Source: Acidobacteriota bacterium (GTDB taxonomy: Bacteria; Acidobacteriota; Vicinamibacteria; Fen-336). Taken from it: a stretch of 36,873 nt of DNA. Below the pieces are notes generated by a model. The model did no database searches. It worked only from the letters and a program-made list of their open reading frames with translations, and was not told the DNA's origin. Location of the stretch: the NCBI GenBank assembly GCA_011526565.1, contig WYBL01000067.1, positions 1 through 36,873 of the forward strand, written 5' to 3'. Below, piece after piece: positions 33,963 through 36,873 of this stretch. A program made the position numbers and the translations under genes. Each line of letters starts with the position of its first letter. The first letter of the stretch is position 1.

Positions 33963-34300
33963 GTGTGGCCGGGAGGTTAGCGCAAGTCGAGGCCCCCCGC
34001 CTCTGCCGTGTGGACCGTGACCGGAGAACCAGGTCACCAGGTGGGGTCCCTGCGCGCCGCTTCAGGCTTCCTCAGCTCGGAGGCATGCACACCGCGGAAC
34101 GACTGTCGGAACCCCTGAGTTACGACGTTGGTTCAGGGCGTAGAGCCCATCACGAACAGCGCAGGGGGCAAGAACATCCTATCCGCCCGCCCCCCGCTCG
34201 GCAAGAGCGATCAGGCCCCATTCCGCGCTGCGCCACACCCTTCGTCGGGAGTCCCCGGGACTGGGGGCTCCGGTGCTAGCCTCACCTCCGTGGCGCGCGC
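33963..34300. other. Gene-free region with one inverted repeat
   Basis: No convincing gene was found. GTGACC-N9-GGTCAC (34017-34037) is a perfect 6-bp inverted repeat, with a looser GGACC/GGTCC pair outside it. It may be a terminator-like or boundary element next to the Rhs debris; there is no T run. Short open frames on the plus strand look random. Confidence 0.4.
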
Positions 34301-34600
34301 AGTCGTAGTCGCTGTCGCGGGGCTCGTCGCGTTGACCTAGTAGTAGGTGTTCGTTCTACGTTGCCGCTCGGGTTCGTCGCTTCCACCGTAAGCTGCCGTG
34401 GGGTGCTGCCCGATGCCGGCGCGGTGCCTGCGAACGTGTTGCTCGCCGTCGTCTGAGCCGGGGTCGAGCCGACCGTGGCCGATGCCGCTTCGTTGGTGCT
34501 GCCTTCGACCGCGATGCTGCCGCCCGCCACCGTCGTTTGAGGCTGGTTCAGAGTGTCATAGGTCGAGAGGGTCGCCGTGACGCTGCTCGCGACAGGAGCC
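34301..34600 (-). pseudogene. Broken duplicate of the Rhs core segment
   Basis: This segment aligns along its length with 36573-36871 in the same orientation. Over the readable 58 residues from MAGGSIAVEG to GNV, 50 match by my count. It is truncated at both ends: an in-frame TAG lies just upstream of the homologous part. A one-base deletion in the codons after GNV shifts the frame, and a further TAG occurs where the intact copy reads TYQ. It encodes no full domain. It is probably a relic of an Rhs duplication or of an orphan-tip module. Confidence 0.85.
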
Positions 34601-34642
34601 TACTTTCTGACGGAGGTTCGGGACACGCGGGGAGCGGGATCG

Positions 34643-34825
34643 TCACTCTCGGCCTCCCGGCGGCTGCTGTGCGCGAAGACGGACATACACGAGTAACACG
34701 AAGAGGCCCAGGACCGCGGACCGAGGCGCGTTGGCTCCCCACCCAGTCGCGAAGTCGACGGCAGCGACCAACAGGTTGGCCGCCGCAAGGACCAGGAGGA
34801 TGCGACGCCTTTCCCGCAGCAACAC
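34643..34825 (-). CDS. Putative small two-helix membrane protein in the Rhs array
   Basis: A 60-residue frame from GTG 34825, four bases after the stop of the preceding fragment and seven bases after a GGAAG site. It has two hydrophobic stretches (ILLVLAAANLLVAAVDF and AVLGLFVLLVYV) bounded by arginines. The pairing with a preceding cysteine-rich fragment recalls tip/immunity pairs of Rhs orphans, where small membrane proteins protect against membrane-acting tips. I do not recognise a family. An alternative start at 34915 would overlap the upstream frame by 86 bp. Coding status is uncertain. Confidence 0.4.
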   Translation of the reverse strand: MLLRERRRILLVLAAANLLVAAVDFATGWGANAPRSAVLGLFVLLVYVRLRAQQPPGGRE

Positions 34826-34829
34826 GCCG

Positions 34830-35072
34830 TCACTTCCAAGTGCTGCAAGGCCGGAGCCAGCAGCGGAAGGCGCACCAGGCCCGTAGCGTGAGGTAGTAGG
34901 TGGCAAAACCCACACCTTCCGCTGCGGTCGCCGTGGCCCCCGGAGCGCCGGCAGCCCCTAGGCCGGCACCTGCGAGCGTCACAACGGCGCTCAAGTCACT
35001 CACCCACGGGGGGCTCGATGAGGCCATGCAGTCTGCGTAGCAGTTCGGGTTCGTACCTGGGCCTCGACGCAC
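34830..35072 (-). CDS. Cysteine-rich orphan fragment, possibly an Rhs C-terminal tip
   Basis: An 80-residue frame from GTG 35072 with an in-frame TGA two codons upstream, so it lacks any link to an Rhs core. It contains NPNCYADCMASS, a hydrophobic Gly/Ala-rich middle (VVTLAGAGLGAAGAPG), and CAFRCWLRPC at the end: five cysteines in CxxxC pairs around a membrane-like stretch. This layout resembles the tip of the Rhs protein at 35727. It may be a displaced tip, a pseudogene, or not coding. Confidence 0.35.
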   Translation of the reverse strand: MRRGPGTNPNCYADCMASSSPPWVSDLSAVVTLAGAGLGAAGAPGATATAAEGVGFATYYLTLRAWCAFRCWLRPCSTWK

Positions 35073-35217
35073 TGCTCAGGCCGTGACTGAGAGCGGAGCC
35101 CGTGGGCCCGCGCGACGTGGCCGTCACGCGGGCCACGGCGCGACGGAACGCGGGCGCCGCAAGCGACTCCGCGACGACGGCCGCGAAGCGGCGGGCCCTG
35201 TGGTCCGTTCCCGCAGC

Positions 35218-35760
35218 TCACCGGGAGTCTTTCAACCGACGAGCTACGGACTTGAGGTCTAGCAGGTCCGGCTCTCCTTCAAGTTGGCGGGCCTGCCAGG
35301 ACTTGCGGGCGGCACTTTCGGCCAGGGCCAAATCGTCAGCCAGTAGGGGAGTCTCGCACAGGTCAAGGAACCCCTCGAGCGCAATACCGGCGGAGATCCC
35401 TTCCCCTCCCACAGCCGTTCTCAGGGCCTCTCGGTACCACATTCGGGCTTCGTCCGGGCTTCCCTGGGCCGCGCAAGTGGCCGCGATGTGTCGCTGCGCC
35501 ACGTAGCGCGTGTAGTCGCCCGAACTGACGTCAAGCGCTTTCAGCCAGTCCTCTCGGGCGCCGACAAGGTCACTCATCGATTCTCGGATCATCCCGCGCA
35601 GGACGAGCACTTCGCCAACGTGGCCATAATCAGAATTCAGGATGGAATCGATCTGCGCGAAGGCCGCCTCGTAGTTGCGGGTGAACCAAGCCTTCGTGAT
35701 CTTGGCTTGTACTTCACGCCACGAGGTCAGTCGAGGATCGGGCACTTGTCGGCGTCCCAT
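35218..35760 (-). CDS. TPR-like protein overlapping the Rhs gene; candidate immunity protein
   Basis: A 180-residue helical protein, cytoplasmic by lack of signal or membrane segments. Repeated helix pairs with TPR-like spacing are visible (AWFTRNYEAAFAQIDSIL, LRGMIRESMSDLVGAREDWL, QGSPDEARMWYREAL). The gene starts inside the last 34 bp of the Rhs gene, from ATG 35760 or GTG 35745, so it is translated in step with the toxin-like tip. In Rhs systems the gene in this place usually encodes the immunity protein; that role is inferred from position alone. Codon usage is less GC-biased than in the core genes. A simple scaffold or regulatory role is also possible. Confidence 0.7.
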   Translation of the reverse strand: MGRRQVPDPRLTSWREVQAKITKAWFTRNYEAAFAQIDSILNSDYGHVGEVLVLRGMIRESMSDLVGAREDWLKALDVSSGDYTRYVAQRHIAATCAAQGSPDEARMWYREALRTAVGGEGISAGIALEGFLDLCETPLLADDLALAESAARKSWQARQLEGEPDLLDLKSVARRLKDSR

Positions 35761-36873
35761 TCGCCGTCGCGGCGCTCACAGCCCAGTTTGCAATCAAGGC
35801 AGGGCTTGACAGGGCCGAAATCCGGATTCACAAGCCAGGGAGAGTCTCTGCACAACTCGAATAGCCTCCAGCAGACACCCCGCTCTCGCGGTCGAGTGAT
35901 CACGGCAACGAGCACGCCACAGGCGAGGACGACCCAAGCGACGACGACCACCGGATGGGGAATCGGGGCCGGCAACGGGATCGCAAGTTGAGTCCCCGAT
36001 GGATCGGTGAACATCGTCGGTCGATTGTCAACGTACTGATAGAAATTGGGGCCCTCTCGCAAGGCGACCGGGTCCTCGCTGGCCCACCGGCCGGTTGCTG
36101 GCTGGTAGTATCTCGCCCTGTGATAGCTTGACGTCGACTCGGGGTCGGGCTCCCGCCCAGTAAACCCGTAGAGCCCCGGCGTCCCCACCAGCGCGTTGCC
36201 CCAGGCGTCGTACTCGATCGCCTGTGTGACCGCGCCCGCTGCGCTCGTGTGCTTCTGGATGCTTCCGAGCGCGTCGGCGTGGTAGTAGGTCAGGGTGCCT
36301 GCTGCGTCCTGGGCCAGCGGTTCGTCGATGCCCGGGCCGTGGATGATGTCGAGTGTCGTGCCGCCCGTCCGGCGCATCCAGTCTTCCCCGTCATAGACAA
36401 AGCGGTAGAGGGTGCCACCGGCGTCCTTTTCTACGCGGCGGTCCAGCGGGTCGTACCGGAACGTCGCTTGCGTCGCGCCGTTCTTCTTCACCTCTACGAG
36501 CCGGTTTTCGGCATCCCAGACGTAGACCCAGGTGTCGGCTCCCTGCACCTTCTGGGTCGTGTTGCCGTTCTCGTCGTAGTCGTAGGTCGCTGTCGCGGGG
36601 CTCGTCGTGTTGACCTGGTAGGTGTTCGTCCTGACGTTGCCGCTCGAGTCCGTCGCTTGCACCGTGAACTGCTGCGGGGTCGAGCCGCTGGCCGGCGCCG
36701 TGCCTGCGAACGCATTGCTCGCCGTCGTCTGGGCCGGGGTCGAGCTGACCGTGACCGACGCCGCTTCGTTCGTGCTCCCCTCGACCGCGATGCTGCCACC
36801 CGCCACCGCCGTCTGAAGCTGGTTCAGGGTGTCGTAGGTCGAGAGAGTGGCCGTGACTCCGCTCGCGTCGGCT
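35727..36873 (-). CDS. Rhs/YD-repeat protein, C-terminal part (5' partial)
   Basis: 381 residues are visible; the gene enters from the right edge. Motifs of the Rhs/YD shell are plain: YDYDENGNTT, VYVWDAENRLVEV, FRYDPLDRRVEKD, YYHADALGSI, and the core end with ARYYQPATGRW, YVDNRP and DPSG. In the translation from M at 36806, DPSG is at 268-271. The 88 residues after it are the variable tip, which has one TM-like segment (about 284-304) and seven cysteines, including PCLDCKLGC. No known nuclease or peptidase signature is evident. Rhs tips are often toxins delivered to neighbours, released after cleavage at the core end. The overlapping downstream gene could be the immunity partner. Confidence 0.88.
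   Translation of the reverse strand, partial: ADASGVTATLSTYDTLNQLQTAVAGGSIAVEGSTNEAASVTVSSTPAQTTASNAFAGTAPASGSTPQQFTVQATDSSGNVRTNTYQVNTTSPATATYDYDENGNTTQKVQGADTWVYVWDAENRLVEVKKNGATQATFRYDPLDRRVEKDAGGTLYRFVYDGEDWMRRTGGTTLDIIHGPGIDEPLAQDAAGTLTYYHADALGSIQKHTSAAGAVTQAIEYDAWGNALVGTPGLYGFTGREPDPESTSSYHRARYYQPATGRWASEDPVALREGPNFYQYVDNRPTMFTDPSGTQLAIPLPAPIPHPVVVVAWVVLACGVLVAVITRPRERGVCWRLFELCRDSPWLVNPDFGPVKPCLDCKLGCERRDGEWDADKCPILD
36573..36871 (-). repeat. Intact copy of the duplicated Rhs segment
   Basis: This part of the Rhs gene is the intact partner of the broken copy at 34301-34600, same orientation, about 2.3 kb away. Recombination between them would delete the tip, the TPR gene and the orphan pieces. 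Confidence 0.85.

Noticed and set aside
33963..34060. TPP riboswitch upstream of thiL
   Set aside because: The conserved CTGAGA and the paired helices of the THI element are missing, and thiL is preceded by a -10-like box only eleven bases from the ATG.
34279..34340. Leaderless-looking plus-strand ORF (TAGCCT then GTG) near the Rhs relic
   Set aside because: Only about 16 codons before TAG, and most of it is the antisense of the duplicated Rhs segment.
35000..35221. 73-residue minus-strand frame between the TPR gene and the orphan fragment
   Set aside because: Arg/Gly-rich with no hydrophobic core or motif; it overlaps the better-looking cysteine-rich frame. It was treated as non-coding; the 145 bp at 35073-35217 hold nothing I can support.

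Overview
The window is a compact, very GC-rich bacterial chromosome segment carrying about 30 complete genes, plus insertion-sequence and Rhs debris at the two edges. The mix suggests a diderm with outer-layer biogenesis and a high-GC lineage: an AMIN-domain amidase, RNase J, glycogen synthase, PhaR/phasin proteins, a Tat-exported molybdo-enzyme, DnaE2 and YD/Rhs proteins. Acidobacteriota (Thermoanaerobaculia-like) is my best guess. That is an inference from gene content and style; no rRNA or other phylogenetic marker was analysed.

Left part (1-9041). The 3' end of an IS630-type transposase abuts trxA (odd WCQPC active site). trxA lies downstream of glgA. glgA diverges from a tightly packed housekeeping row: ksgA, rnj (RNase J), ftsK, a three-domain cell-wall amidase and a small membrane protein. 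Start and stop codons overlap or nearly touch. rnj appears to have its own promoter inside an AT-rich 3' end of ksgA.

Middle (9042-17847). Two facing groups look like a storage-granule or lipid locus without a polymer synthase. On the plus strand are a PhaR-type regulator, a phasin-like protein, a patatin-like lipase and an ABC exporter pair. On the minus strand is a four-gene operon: an acyl-CoA-reductase-like SDR, a second phasin-like protein, an atypical epimerase and a PlsC-like acyltransferase. A short operator-like repeat precedes both the PhaR gene and the lipase gene.

Centre-right (17923-33962). A sialidase-like lipoprotein, a membrane Ser/Thr kinase and a GT-C-like membrane protein come first. 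They are followed by a GT2/DUF2304/methyltransferase glycan cassette, Sua5, an IorA/IorB-type molybdopterin oxidoreductase pair, an M18 aminopeptidase, a solitary dnaE2, a DUF2062 membrane protein and thiL.

Right edge (34300-36873). An Rhs/YD protein runs off the window and ends in a short cysteine-rich membrane-type tip. It overlaps a TPR-like gene, which is a candidate immunity or partner gene. Further along lie a second cysteine-rich fragment, a tiny two-helix membrane ORF and a broken duplicate of the Rhs core. This resembles a decaying Rhs-tip array and is the most variable part of the window.

Many promoters here show a TANNNT box exactly six bases before the start codon, which predicts leaderless mRNAs. 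All promoter calls were made by eye.
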